A stretch of DNA of 24,388 bases. Origin: JADJVL01 sp039812765 (GTDB lineage Bacteria > Acidobacteriota > Holophagae > Holophagales > Holophagaceae). The position numbers and the translations under genes are program-made. Where the stretch lies: the NCBI GenBank assembly GCA_039812765.1, contig JBDIBF010000043.1:1-24388 (forward strand). The letters are read 5' to 3'. Shown in pieces: positions 7,091-16,196 of this stretch. Positions within the stretch are counted from its first letter, which is position 1; each line of letters begins with the position of its first letter. The notes beneath the pieces were generated by a model, which was given only the letters and a program-made list of their open reading frames with translations, searched no databases and was not told where the DNA came from.

Positions 7091-10000
7091 AGCCTTCCGA
7101 TATTCAACGTTCACTGTAAATTGTTTAGTAAATACAGTTTTCCCTTGTTGGATAATTTCTATTTTAAATTGATTTTCACCGCTTTTTAAAAATGGGAAAA
7201 GAGTATTGTTTAAAATTATTTCATGACCAGGGCTAGTACTTCCAAAATTGTTGTTTTTGGGTTTAAACTCGTACTTTTCAATATTTTGCGTAATATAAGT
7301 AATTGAATTTTGTGAGATGGAAAACAAGACATCGGCTACTACTTTCTCATTGGAGTTGAAATAAATTTTTAAAATGCTTGACCTGTTAGCGAGAATTTTA
7401 ATCTTTCTCCGCCATGTGAGAGGCAGCTTTTTGTCGTCTACTATATTAGAAAACTCTGTCTGTTTAGAGTCCAATTCGAAGCCAATATATCGCTCAACCC
7501 CTTGATTGATCGTAACAAACTCAACCTCCGGATTCGGTGCTGTTGCGGCTAGGCCAAGAAGTGTACTTCCAACGAGGAACGGCAGGCCCGATACCGATGA
7601 CCGGAAGACCTCGGCCTTCGCATCCCACTTCATATATCTTGGAATTGCAGGCGGGTCCATTGGGGCCTGAATCTGACCTGCCATAAAAACGTCGCCAGTA
7701 TTCAATAGAACCAAGCTGGGACGACTTAATCCATAATCTAAATAATCCAGAACAGAGAAAGTTCCTGATTCTGGGTCGAACAACTCGATGGAATTGGGCC
7801 AAGTATAGCGGCCATCTCCAAATTCTTGCGTGCCCCCTACAATCAAGACTTTACCCGTTGGCAGTAGGATCGCAGCATGCATGGCGCGGGCTTCGCTCAA
7901 GCTGCCGGTCAGCGTGAAAGTCCCCGTGGCCGGATCAAAGATCTCAGCTGTGGCGGTGGATGTGTACTTCGCATGCGGATCGAAGATTCCTGACACAGGG
8001 TCCCTATTTTGCGGCGTCGCATCAAAACTGACGCTCTGGTTCCCCCCGACGATGAGCACCCGTCCATCCGGGAGCTTGGTCATCGTGTGGTAGGTTCTCG
8101 GGATGGTCATCGGTCCCACGGTGTTGAGCACGCCACCACCAAAGATCTTCGCGTCGGCCTTGATGCAGGCCGAATAGGGATAAGATCCTGCGGTCTCCCC
8201 ATAGGGCGTCTTGACTGCGCCGGTGCAGGGGTCCACGGAATCCGCCACGGGAGGAATGTGGCCACCGGTGATGAGAGCCCGGCCGTCGTCCAAGGTGACC
8301 GCGGTCTGCCCTGGCAGGGTCTCGAAGCAGTTGGGCGTCGGGGCCCAGGGGTCCGCCGTCATGGCGCTGTTCCAGTTGCTCAGGTCGAAAGTGCCGGTGG
8401 CGGGATCGAAGATCTCCGAGCGGCGGTAGCGCTGGACGGCCGTGATCAGGTGGCCGTTGTAGTCGCCCACCGGATAGTTGTCGCCCACCACGAGGATCTT
8501 CCCGTCGCCGAGCTTCACCGCCGTGCCCGTCGGGTGCGAACCCCGCATCTGGCCGGCGGCCGGATTGGGGTAGGTGGTGTTGGTGGGCACAGGCGGGCTC
8601 TGGAAGCTGTTGGTCCCCGGATCATAGAGGACTGCCTGCCTCCATTGATAGTCAATGCCCGAGCTGACGCCCCCTGGATAGATCGTGGGGGCCATCCCTC
8701 CCGACAGCAGGACCCGGCCATCGTCAAGCAACTGCGCGGAGTGGTAGGCCTTGCCCACCAGGGTGTTCGAAACCTCCGTGAAGGAGCCCGTCGCCGGGTC
8801 GTAGACACGGCCCGTACCGACTGCCACACCCGAGGCGTCGTAGCCGCCCACCATCAGGATCCGGCCGTCCTGGAGCGCCGTCACCGAATAGCCGCGCAGC
8901 GGGAGGTTTGCTGGAAGGTTCGCGATGGGCGTCACCGAGGAGACCACCGTGACCACCGAGGATCCATTCAGGGACGGGTCCACCGTGCTCGCCGCGACCA
9001 CCCGGTAGGTCCCGGGCCGGTTCGCGGTGAACACACCATCGTTCCCTACGCTGGCGTCCGGCGTAGCGGTCTCGAGCCTCCAGGTCACCCTCTGGTCGTC
9101 CAACCCCGCCACCACGGCCGCGAAGGCCTGGTAGGTGCCGGCCGGGATCTGGGCGCGGTCCGGCGAGACCGTGACGCCCCGGTCGGTGGGCACCGGATCG
9201 CCATCCCCGCCTCCGCCCCCGCCCGAGACCACCGTGATCGTGGCCGTCGCCGTGGTCGAAGGCGCCCCCGGAAGCCCCGCGGTCACGTGGTAGGTGCCCG
9301 CCTGGCCGGGGGCTTCGTACATCCCGGCGGCTGACACCCAGCCGCCGTTGGCTTCCTGGACGCTCCAGACCGCATCCGGGATCGGAACGCCCGCGGCATC
9401 CACCGCTTCCAGGAGCATGGTCTGGTACACATTCAGGGTGGCGGCGGAGGGCAGCACCGCGATCGGAACGGGAGGGGCCGCGACCACGGAGATCGACGCA
9501 TGGGCCGTCAGCCCTGCGTGCGCCCCGCGGCCTGCCAGAGTCACCGTCACGGTGCCCGGGCTGGCCGGGGCGGTCAGGAAGGCGGAAGCACCGCTGCTCT
9601 CGATGGCCAGCGCACCGCCGTCCGTGCTCCAATCCAGGCCGCTCTGGGGATCGGCGACCGTGTATTCCGACCCGAGGAACAGGCGCTGGCCGACACCCAG
9701 GGTCGCGGCGGAAGGAATGACATTCAGGAACGGCGTCGATGGCGCCTGGGCGGAGACCACCACCGTGGCGCTCAGCGAGACCTCGGGGTTCGCCGAACTG
9801 GTGGCCGTGACCGAGTAGGACCCCGGAACCAGCGGCGCGGCATAGAAGGCCGAGGCGCCCTTGGGCACCAGGAGGCCTCCCGAGCAGGACCAGAGAATGC
9901 CATTGTCCGTGCTCCCCGTGACCTGAAGGGTCGCGGTGAACGTACGGCAGGCGCCCGGTGTCAGGTTGGCGTAGGTCGGCCGCAGGCCGAGCGTCACATC

Positions 10001-13000
10001 CGGCGGAATCACCGTGACCACCGCGCTGGCGCTCTTCATCGGGTCATCCACCGACGTCACGGTGACCGTGCATTCACCCGCGGCCATCGGCGCCGTGAAG
10101 GCGCCGCCCTGGGTGATGCTCCCCGCCGTGGCGCTCCACACGACCCGTGTGGTGGGGGCCTGCAGCGTGTACCCGAAGGTCACGGGCTGGCCTGCGTAGA
10201 CCGACGCCGCGGTGGGCGTGATGCTGATGCTCACGGGGTTGGCGACAGTCACCGTGGCGGTGGCGGACTGGGAGGGGTTCTCCACGCTGGTGGCCTGGAC
10301 ATGGAAGGTCCCCGAGCTGCTGGGCGCGGTGTAGAGGCCGCTGCCGTCCACCGTGCCGCCGGACGCGCCCTCCTGCACGCTCCACGTGACGTTCGGCGTG
10401 CTGAGGAAGTTCGTCACCGTGGCCGTGAAGGTCTGGGTGGCGCCCGTGTTGACTACGGCCGTGGACGGCGTGATCCCCACGGCGAGGGGCCCGTTGGCGA
10501 TGCGCAACGCCACCATGGCGGAACGGGTGGGGTCCGCCACGCTGGTGGCCACCACGTGCCAGATCCCCGTCGCCGACGCCGTGAAGACGCCCGCGGAGGT
10601 GACCGTCCCTGCGGCAGCACCCTCCTGGACGACCCAGGTCACCCGCGGATCCGGCGTGTTCAGCACCCGCACCGGAATCGGGATGGGCACCCCGGTGGTC
10701 GAGGAGGCGGGGACCGGGCCGAAGGCGATCTGGATCGCCGGATGGACCTCGATCAGGCGGCTGGCCTTGCGCCCGTTGGACGCCGTGGCCGTCACGACGT
10801 AGGTCCCGGGGCTCGAGGCCAGGAAGACGCCATTCGCGTCCACCGTGCCGCCCGAAGCACTCCAGGTGAGGCCCTGGGCCTCGGTGCCGGAGGCCAGCAT
10901 GGCCGTCGGGATCCCGGCGTTGGTGTGGCCCGGTGAAAGGCCGAGGCTGAGGGGGGACTGGGGTTCGAAGCGGTAGGACTCCGGGCCGGAGTTGCCCGAG
11001 CCGTCGAAGCGCCCCGCGCACAGTACCGTCCCGTCCTGGAGGGGCGTCAGGTGCAGGAAGGCGAGCCCTGGAATCACCGGGGGATTGGCGATCCCGAAGC
11101 AGGTTCCCAGGGCCAGGTCATACAGGGAGACTGCATTCTCCCGCGGGAGGCTCCCCAGAAGCACGCGGCCATCGGAGAGCGGCGCATGGGCGTAGCCGAA
11201 GCCACCGAAGCCGGTGTGAGGCAGGGGCAGCACGGTGAAGGTCAGGGTCGCGGGATCAAAGCGCTCGAATCCGTCGAAGAGCACCTGGCCATCCGGCAGG
11301 AGCAGCGGGTTCCGGGCATGGGCGGGATCCGCCAGGTTGCCCGCGGGCGACCAGGTTCCGGTGGCGGGGTCGAAGAGCTCCGCGCTGGCCAGGGGCGTCT
11401 CCACGTAGGTGGACGTCCCGGCCGCGCCGGTCCGGTTGATCCCGCCGGCCACCAGGACGCGGCCGTCCAGCAGGCGGATGGCCACATGGTCCATCCGCGT
11501 CGTGCCGAGCGGGCCCGTGACCTCGGCAGTCGGATAGTCGTGAGCCATGGATTCCGGGCTCACGAGCAGGGCGGTCCCGACGGAAAGCTGATCCCCGCTC
11601 CAGCCCGAATAGCTCAGGCCGTCCCGCAGGGAGAGGCCCCCGGCGATGAGGATCCGCCCATCGGCGAGCAGGGTGGCGGTGTGGCCCGACCTCAGCACGT
11701 AGGAGTTCGGATAGCCCGCGATGCCCCCGAGGGAGGCCTCGGTGAGCGTGCCCTGGGCGGGCTTGAAGCGTCCGTAGCTGGTGAGGTAGGCGTGCCCCTG
11801 GAAGGAGGCATCCACCCCGCCCCAGATGAAGACGTCCCCATTCGCGCACAGGGTGGCCGTGTGGTCCTTCCTGGGGTCGACCAGAGCAGGTCCCGTCTCG
11901 AAGGTCCCCGAGGCTGGAAGGAACAGCTCGGAAACCCGGCTGTTGGATGCGAAGCCCCCGATCAGCGCCACGCGCCCGTCCCTCAGAGGGGTCGAGGTCG
12001 CGCCGGCCTTGGATTGGGACATCGAAGGCAGGGGCGTGAAGGCCCCCGGCCCTGTCACATTCACCCGGACCAGCGCCGTCGTTGTCGCGCCGTAGCCGTT
12101 GCTCACCGTCAGGGTGTAGTCGGTCAGGGCGCCGGGAGCCTCCGTGACGGGAACCCCGGATTGGACCGGGCCGACGCCAGGGTCGATCCGGCCCGTTCCG
12201 TTGCTGAAGGTGGCGGTCAGTTGGGTGGATCCCCCCGGCGGGAGGATCGCCGCGGCGGCGGTGAAGGTGCTGATGGCCGGGACCTGGTCCACCTTGACCG
12301 TGACCCAGGCCCGGACCACGCCCAGATCACCCCAGGCCTCGAGCGCGTAGGTGGTCTCCTGCATGGGCGTGACCACGCGGCTGGTGGTTCCCGTCACATC
12401 GCCCAGCCAGTCGATGGTCAGCCTGGTGGCGTTGGCGGTGCTCCAGCTCAGGGTGGTGCTCTGGCCTGCGTGGACGGTGGCCGGGCTCGCGGTGAAGGCG
12501 CTGATCACCGGCGCCCCCGCCACCGTCACCGTCAGGGCGGCGGTGGCGGTCAGGTTGGTGTCCGCCTTGCTGGTGGCGACCAGGCGGTAGGTTCCAACCC
12601 CCAGGTTCGTCCCGCCGGAGGTGGCCTTGAAGGTCGCCTGGGTGCTGGTGGTGGTGAGGCTGCCCCCCTCCACCAGCCTCCAGGTGACGGGCTGGTTCGC
12701 CGTGTAGACCTGCTGGCCTCCGGGTGCGACGGTGGCCGCCGCTGGCGTGAGGGACACGAAGGCGGGTTGCAGGGTCAGGTTGGCGGTGGCGCTCTTGCCG
12801 GTGCCCGCGACGTTCGTCACGGTGCAGGTCAGGCCGAGGGGCGCGGCGGCCGTCCCGGCGTCGAAGGCCAGGCTTCGCGTGCCCTGGCCGGCGGTGATGG
12901 TGCCGTTGGAGATCGTCCAGGCGTAGGTGCAGGCAGCCTGGGCCGGGACCGACGCCGTGTAGCTGTGGCCGCCGCTGATGAGGCCGGGCGGGACCGTGAG

Positions 13001-15082
13001 CACTGGCGTGGCAGGGGCCGGAACCGCCGCGAGGAACAGGGTGCCCGGTGTGGAAGCCGTCCCGGCGGCGTTGGTGACGGTGCAGGTGAGGGTCACCGCG
13101 CTAAAACAGGCCGCGGCAGGATCGAAGAGGTCCGTGGTGGTCACGGCCAGGCCGACGCCATTGGGCTCGTCGTAGCCCCCGGCCACAAGCACCTGGCCGC
13201 TGGCGAGCAGGGTGGCGGACGGGATCGATTTGGCCGAGCGCAGGGAGCCCACCACCGCCGTGAAGGTCCCCGTGGCCGGGTCGAAGAGCTCCGCCGAAGC
13301 CAGGTTGCCCTCCACGCCATAGCCCCCCGCCAGCAGCACCTTGCCGTTGGCGAGCAGCGTGTCCGTGTGCTCGCCCCGCGGCGTGTTCATGGGATGGGGA
13401 AGCACCGTGAGGGTCCCGGCGGCGGGATCGAACAGTTCGGCGGTGGGCCACGGCGTGCTGGTGGCGCCCCATCCCCCCGCCAGCAGGACCTTGCCGTCGG
13501 CCAGGCGCGTGGCGCTATGCCAGTTCCGGGGCGCAGCCATGGAAGGGCCGGCGCTGAACGTTCCAGTGGCGGGATCGAAGAGTTCCACGCTGGCGAGATA
13601 GTCCGTGCCCCCGTAGCCCCCCGCCAGCAGCACCTTGCCATTCGTCAGGAGGGTGGCGGTGTGATAGGCCCGGGCGGTGGTGGTCAGGGCCCCCGGCGTG
13701 AGCGTGAATGACCCCGTGGCGGGATCATAAAGTTCCGCGGAGGCCAGGTAGTCTCCTGCCCCGTAACCTCCCGCCAACAGGACCTTGCCATTCGGCAGCA
13801 GGGTCGCCGTGTGGTACCAGCGCTCCACGGCCATGGCGCCCGACGTGGGTGAGAAGGTCCCCGCAGCCGGGTCGAAGAGTTCCGCGGCCGTGCCGCCGAC
13901 AATGAGGACCTTTCCGTTCGGCAGCAGGGTCGCCGTGTGGCCGTACCTCGCCGTGGCCATGGCTTGGGCCACGGAGGAAAAAGTCTTGGTCCCGGGGTCG
14001 AAGAGTTCGGCGCTGGCGAGACCCGCGCCATTGCTGTCGATGCCTCCGGTCACCAGCACCTTCCCGTTCGGCAGCAGGGTGGCCGTGTGCCAGTACCGGC
14101 CGGCACCCAGGGATCCCACCACCACCGGCTTCGGCGTGAAGGTGATCTGGTTCGTGGTGGACCCCGCGGTGATGGATCCGGGGCTGCTGATGGTCCAGGC
14201 ATAGGTGGATCCGGCCTGGGTGGCCACCGAGGCCGTGTACCCGGCCTGGCTGGCGGTCACCAGCGCCGGTCCCGTGATCACCGGCTGGGTGGGGACGGGG
14301 ACGACGCTCACAGTGGCGGTCCGCGCGGTGGAGCTTCCGCCGGCGGCGGTGACCGTGAGGGTGTAGGTGGTGGTGGCGGCCGGCGTGACGGCCACCGCGC
14401 TGCCGCTGGTCACGGCACCCACGCCGTTGTCCACGCTGCCGGAGCCGCCACTGAAGGTGCCCGCCAGCGTCGTGCTCGTCCCGGCGGTGATCGGGGACTT
14501 GGCGGCCGTGAAGGCCGTGATGGTGGGCCCTGCGGCCACGGTGACGGAGGCGGTCGCCTTCTTGCTCGTGCTGGCCACGCTCGTGGCGGTCACGGTGTAG
14601 GTGCCCGCCGTGGCCGGCGCGGTGTAGAGGCCGGACGTGGTGATAGACCCGCCCCCGGCGGTGACCGACCAGGTGACGGCCGTATTGGCCGCCCCCGTCA
14701 CCGTCGCCGTGAACTGCTGCGTGCCGCCCTGAACCACCGACGCCGTGGCCGGGCTGACGGAAATCGCGATGGCCGGGACCGTGATCGTCGCCGTGGCCTT
14801 CTTGGTGGTGTCGGCCTTGCTCGTGGCCGTCAGGGTGAAGGTGCCGGCCTTGATGGGGGCGGTGTAGAGGCCCGAAGTGCTCACGGTGCCGTTCCCCGTG
14901 CCCGTCACCGTCCACGTCACGCCCGTGTTCGTCGTCCCCGTCACCGTCGCGGTGAACTGCTTCGTGGCGCCCTGGTTCACGGTGGCCGTGGTGGGGCTGA
15001 GGCTGATGCCCACCGCTGCGGCGAGGGGCAGCCCCATGGCCAGCGCGCACAGACGGACACTTCGGATCAATCGCAGGATCAT
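6302..15082 (-). CDS. Giant secreted Ig-like/Kelch-propeller protein with C-terminal metzincin-like peptidase
   Basis: The intact 2926-residue frame starts at ATG 15082, with AAGAGG five bases upstream. Residues 1-24 are a signal peptide. Approximate layout: Ig-like (BIG2 type) 28-102 and 106-183; Ig-like 187-262; Ig-like 263-322 interrupted by propeller 1 (323-661, seven blades) and resumed 662-686; Ig-like 692-770, 775-853, 857-931 and 934-1010; propeller 2 (1011-1375, seven blades); seven Ig-like domains 1376-1953; a Gly-rich linker 1953-1960; Ig-like 1967-2049; propeller 3 (2050-2510, seven blades); and an AT-rich C-terminal part 2515-2926. Blades repeat the pattern HTATLLPNGKVLxxGG followed by ELFDPATGTF. 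The C-terminus carries a full HEXXHXXGXXH zinc site (H2837, E2838, H2841, H2847) and a Met-turn (DLMS, M2899). It is probably secreted or surface-bound and may combine adhesion or glycan binding with proteolysis; the target is unknown. Confidence 0.92.
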   Translation of the reverse strand: MILRLIRSVRLCALAMGLPLAAAVGISLSPTTATVNQGATKQFTATVTGTTNTGVTWTVTGTGNGTVSTSGLYTAPIKAGTFTLTATSKADTTKKATATITVPAIAISVSPATASVVQGGTQQFTATVTGAANTAVTWSVTAGGGSITTSGLYTAPATAGTYTVTATSVASTSKKATASVTVAAGPTITAFTAAKSPITAGTSTTLAGTFSGGSGSVDNGVGAVTSGSAVAVTPAATTTYTLTVTAAGGSSTARTATVSVVPVPTQPVITGPALVTASQAGYTASVATQAGSTYAWTISSPGSITAGSTTNQITFTPKPVVVGSLGAGRYWHTATLLPNGKVLVTGGIDSNGAGLASAELFDPGTKTFSSVAQAMATARYGHTATLLPNGKVLIVGGTAAELFDPAAGTFSPTSGAMAVERWYHTATLLPNGKVLLAGGYGAGDYLASAELYDPATGSFTLTPGALTTTARAYHTATLLTNGKVLLAGGYGGTDYLASVELFDPATGTFSAGPSMAAPRNWHSATRLADGKVLLAGGWGATSTPWPTAELFDPAAGTLTVLPHPMNTPRGEHTDTLLANGKVLLAGGYGVEGNLASAELFDPATGTFTAVVGSLRSAKSIPSATLLASGQVLVAGGYDEPNGVGLAVTTTDLFDPAAACFSAVTLTCTVTNAAGTASTPGTLFLAAVPAPATPVLTVPPGLISGGHSYTASVPAQAACTYAWTISNGTITAGQGTRSLAFDAGTAAAPLGLTCTVTNVAGTGKSATANLTLQPAFVSLTPAAATVAPGGQQVYTANQPVTWRLVEGGSLTTTSTQATFKATSGGTNLGVGTYRLVATSKADTNLTATAALTVTVAGAPVISAFTASPATVHAGQSTTLSWSTANATRLTIDWLGDVTGTTSRVVTPMQETTYALEAWGDLGVVRAWVTVKVDQVPAISTFTAAAAILPPGGSTQLTATFSNGTGRIDPGVGPVQSGVPVTEAPGALTDYTLTVSNGYGATTTALVRVNVTGPGAFTPLPSMSQSKAGATSTPLRDGRVALIGGFASNSRVSELFLPASGTFETGPALVDPRKDHTATLCANGDVFIWGGVDASFQGHAYLTSYGRFKPAQGTLTEASLGGIAGYPNSYVLRSGHTATLLADGRILIAGGLSLRDGLSYSGWSGDQLSVGTALLVSPESMAHDYPTAEVTGPLGTTRMDHVAIRLLDGRVLVAGGINRTGAAGTSTYVETPLASAELFDPATGTWSPAGNLADPAHARNPLLLPDGQVLFDGFERFDPATLTFTVLPLPHTGFGGFGYAHAPLSDGRVLLGSLPRENAVSLYDLALGTCFGIANPPVIPGLAFLHLTPLQDGTVLCAGRFDGSGNSGPESYRFEPQSPLSLGLSPGHTNAGIPTAMLASGTEAQGLTWSASGGTVDANGVFLASSPGTYVVTATASNGRKASRLIEVHPAIQIAFGPVPASSTTGVPIPIPVRVLNTPDPRVTWVVQEGAAAGTVTSAGVFTASATGIWHVVATSVADPTRSAMVALRIANGPLAVGITPSTAVVNTGATQTFTATVTNFLSTPNVTWSVQEGASGGTVDGSGLYTAPSSSGTFHVQATSVENPSQSATATVTVANPVSISITPTAASVYAGQPVTFGYTLQAPTTRVVWSATAGSITQGGAFTAPMAAGECTVTVTSVDDPMKSASAVVTVIPPDVTLGLRPTYANLTPGACRTFTATLQVTGSTDNGILWSCSGGLLVPKGASAFYAAPLVPGSYSVTATSSANPEVSLSATVVVSAQAPSTPFLNVIPSAATLGVGQRLFLGSEYTVADPQSGLDWSTDGGALAIESSGASAFLTAPASPGTVTVTLAGRGAHAGLTAHASISVVAAPPVPIAVLPSAATLNVYQTMLLEAVDAAGVPIPDAVWSVQEANGGWVSAAGMYEAPGQAGTYHVTAGLPGAPSTTATATITVVSGGGGGGDGDPVPTDRGVTVSPDRAQIPAGTYQAFAAVVAGLDDQRVTWRLETATPDASVGNDGVFTANRPGTYRVVAASTVDPSLNGSSVVTVVSSVTPIANLPANLPLRGYSVTALQDGRILMVGGYDASGVAVGTGRVYDPATGSFTEVSNTLVGKAYHSAQLLDDGRVLLSGGMAPTIYPGGVSSGIDYQWRQAVLYDPGTNSFQSPPVPTNTTYPNPAAGQMRGSHPTGTAVKLGDGKILVVGDNYPVGDYNGHLITAVQRYRRSEIFDPATGTFDLSNWNSAMTADPWAPTPNCFETLPGQTAVTLDDGRALITGGHIPPVADSVDPCTGAVKTPYGETAGSYPYSACIKADAKIFGGGVLNTVGPMTIPRTYHTMTKLPDGRVLIVGGNQSVSFDATPQNRDPVSGIFDPHAKYTSTATAEIFDPATGTFTLTGSLSEARAMHAAILLPTGKVLIVGGTQEFGDGRYTWPNSIELFDPESGTFSVLDYLDYGLSRPSLVLLNTGDVFMAGQIQAPMDPPAIPRYMKWDAKAEVFRSSVSGLPFLVGSTLLGLAATAPNPEVEFVTINQGVERYIGFELDSKQTEFSNIVDDKKLPLTWRRKIKILANRSSILKIYFNSNEKVVADVLFSISQNSITYITQNIEKYEFKPKNNNFGSTSPGHEIILNNTLFPFLKSGENQFKIEIIQQGKTVFTKQFTVNVEYRKAFQVDLIPVRYLSSTNRYDAAYNSMMSAMNDLKQRLDWSLKAMFPISIPEGDVSIVNVNPHNINYEWDDQLPGYGSLVSLWSNAPTTIEQSYTRWSQILPDFVSKPSIAAIYNDAWLLDNVIVLVVPNIEGKTFLTGKITAGRTTLGSHVSAILNFDTSGTILTNSTDPMNAAHEIGHGFGLLHAPYPPGLASVDPNWPNLSQYKYGQIGYINFDSRYVRDGFFNKYLSGSTRDLMSDDYRLKFIRGISDYNFQQLMELITIR
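13100..14116 (-). repeat. Seven tandem ~150-bp Kelch-blade repeats (propeller 1)
   Basis: Seven blades encode variants of HTATLLPNGKVLLAGG plus AELFDPATGTF. At DNA level the units are near-identical in places: the + strand string TTCGGCAGCAGGGT recurs around 13790, 13915 and 14070, and GGCGGGATCGAA recurs around 13420 and 13570, with one-base variants elsewhere. Spacing is about 130-155 bp. This points to recent duplication or gene conversion inside the array. Propellers 2 and 3 are more diverged. Confidence 0.85.
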
Positions 15083-15087
15083 GGGGG

Positions 15088-15094
15088 CCTCTTA
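15088..15094 (-). promoter_or_regulatory. Ribosome binding site of the giant gene
   Basis: On the - strand TAAGAGG lies five bases before the ATG at 15082. This fixes the start immediately before the signal peptide. Confidence 0.7.
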
Positions 15095-15232
15095 CAGCAG
15101 TTTCACGGTGGAACAGGGTTCCGGACGGACGTTCAACGGCAGCCCCAGCCGGGCCGGGCTGCACCCGACCGGGGGGAATCCGGGCCTGAGCGGGGAGTGG
15201 CGAAGCGTGTCGGTCCGGCCGTGGCCGCAGGA

Positions 15233-15259
15233 CCGGACCAAGTCCATGGAAAGGTCCGG
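15233..15259 (-). promoter_or_regulatory. 7-bp inverted repeat in the leader of the giant gene
   Basis: CCGGACC at 15233-15239 is exactly inverted as GGTCCGG at 15253-15259, with 13 bases between. It lies about 150 bp upstream of the giant gene's start, so it could be a leader RNA hairpin or an operator. In DNA this GC-rich, 7-bp inverted repeats also arise by chance. Confidence 0.25.
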
Positions 15260-15535
15260 ACGTCCCTCCACGAGCGGACGGTCGTCGCCTCTCCACTTGA
15301 CTGGCTGCGCTTCACAAAGACCCCGGGTGTTCCAGAATTTTCAGATTACACGGGGGCTGCCTGCCGCCGGGTGACCTCGATCACCGTGGCGTGAACCCGC
15401 CACCCTTCCTGGAATGAGATCGAAGTCATGCGTCGCTTCGACCTGCATCCGAGGCGCGCGGGGCCCTTAACAACTTTTAACAGTTGCGCCCATCGAGGCT
15501 CCGAGGGGCCGGATCCCACACGCTGGTTCGGTCAT

Positions 15536-16153
15536 TTAGAACCGGAACGTGATCCCCACGCTCGTGTTGCTCAGCCCCGCGTCCACGAAGCGCTCGCTCT
15601 CGCCAAACCACCGGATCTTGTCCGTCCGCGCTTCGGTGTGGCGGACTTCCAGCCCGATGTTGCGCGACAGCCGCACGCCCAGGCCGACGGTGAGGGCGAA
15701 GGAGGTGAAGTCCTGGCTGTCCACGACGTGGTAGGGGTTGCGGGCGCTGGGTTCGCTTTTGGCGGTGAACTCCTCGGTCCAGCGGATGCCGCCGACGCCG
15801 ATGAGGGCATAGGCGCCGGGCGCGCTGCGGCGGCCGTCGAAGTGGAAGAGCCAGTCGTAGCCGACGCCCACGCCCTTGGCCTCGCTCTTGTACTGGCCCT
15901 CGGTGGAGCCTTCCGGCCGGCGGAAATCCTTGCCGGGGAGGCCGAGGATGTCCACGTGGAAGCGGCCCTCGATGGCGGGGCCCATGGGCTTGTGCACGTA
16001 GAGCGAGAGGGCGCCGCCGCCGTTGAAGTTGTTGGCGGCCACTCCGGAGGGGGCGAGGTAGGAGAGCCCGAGCCCCACGGGGGAGGACTGGGCGGACAGG
16101 GGAAGGGCGAGGGCCGCCGTCACGGCGGCCGCGAGGGTTGCGGGGCGAAGCAT
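15536..16153 (-). CDS. Outer-membrane beta-barrel protein (OmpA/OmpW-like fold)
   Basis: The 205-residue product has a signal peptide (residues 1-~21, ending LPLSAQ) and then alternating hydrophobic/polar strands typical of a small eight-stranded barrel: VGLGLSYL, GALSLYVHK, GVGVGYDWLFHF, GAYALIGVGGIRW, FALTVGLGVRL, NIGLEVRHTEA and a terminal NTSVGITFRF. The C-terminal Phe is the usual sorting signal for outer-membrane barrels. The start is fixed by AAGGAG at 16159-16164, five bases before ATG 16153. It follows the CLC gene by 73 bp on the same strand and may be partly co-transcribed with it, though palindromic sequence in the gap could mark separate control. No ligand or enzymatic role can be read. 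Confidence 0.82.
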   Translation of the reverse strand: MLRPATLAAAVTAALALPLSAQSSPVGLGLSYLAPSGVAANNFNGGGALSLYVHKPMGPAIEGRFHVDILGLPGKDFRRPEGSTEGQYKSEAKGVGVGYDWLFHFDGRRSAPGAYALIGVGGIRWTEEFTAKSEPSARNPYHVVDSQDFTSFALTVGLGVRLSRNIGLEVRHTEARTDKIRWFGESERFVDAGLSNTSVGITFRF

Positions 16154-16196
16154 GGTTTCTCCTTTTGCAACGGGTTGGATGGGGGAAATCCCGTTT

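Larger units (their letters stand above)
15083..15535. other. 453-bp gene-free region, leader of the giant gene
   Basis: No convincing coding region is seen on either strand. It should hold the promoter and 5' leader of the giant gene (- strand) and the 3' end of the barrel gene at 15536. Visible structure: an inverted repeat at 15233-15259; a GC-rich small hairpin (CAGCC/GGCTG) near 15146-15161; an AT-richer patch at 15336-15352, the likeliest place for a promoter; and a weak inverted repeat CAACT/AGTTG at 15471-15486. I could not recognise a riboswitch or a good sigma-70 -35/-10 pair. Confidence 0.5.

Noticed and set aside
7540..7900. Insertion sequence or phage boundary at the AT-rich transition
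   Set aside because: No transposase, integrase, terminal inverted repeat or target duplication seen; the reading frame runs through the transition uninterrupted.
8009..15394. Long open frames on the + strand opposite the giant gene (for example 8009-9334, 9500-10936, 11051-13711, 13937-15394)
   Set aside because: They are shadows of the GC-rich repetitive coding strand, rich in Arg, Gly and His with no domain or repeat logic, while the - strand shows a signal peptide and clean Ig/Kelch periodicity.
15083..15535. c-di-GMP riboswitch in the leader of the giant gene
   Set aside because: Such leaders often precede large secreted proteins, but the conserved GEMM segments were not found on the - strand.
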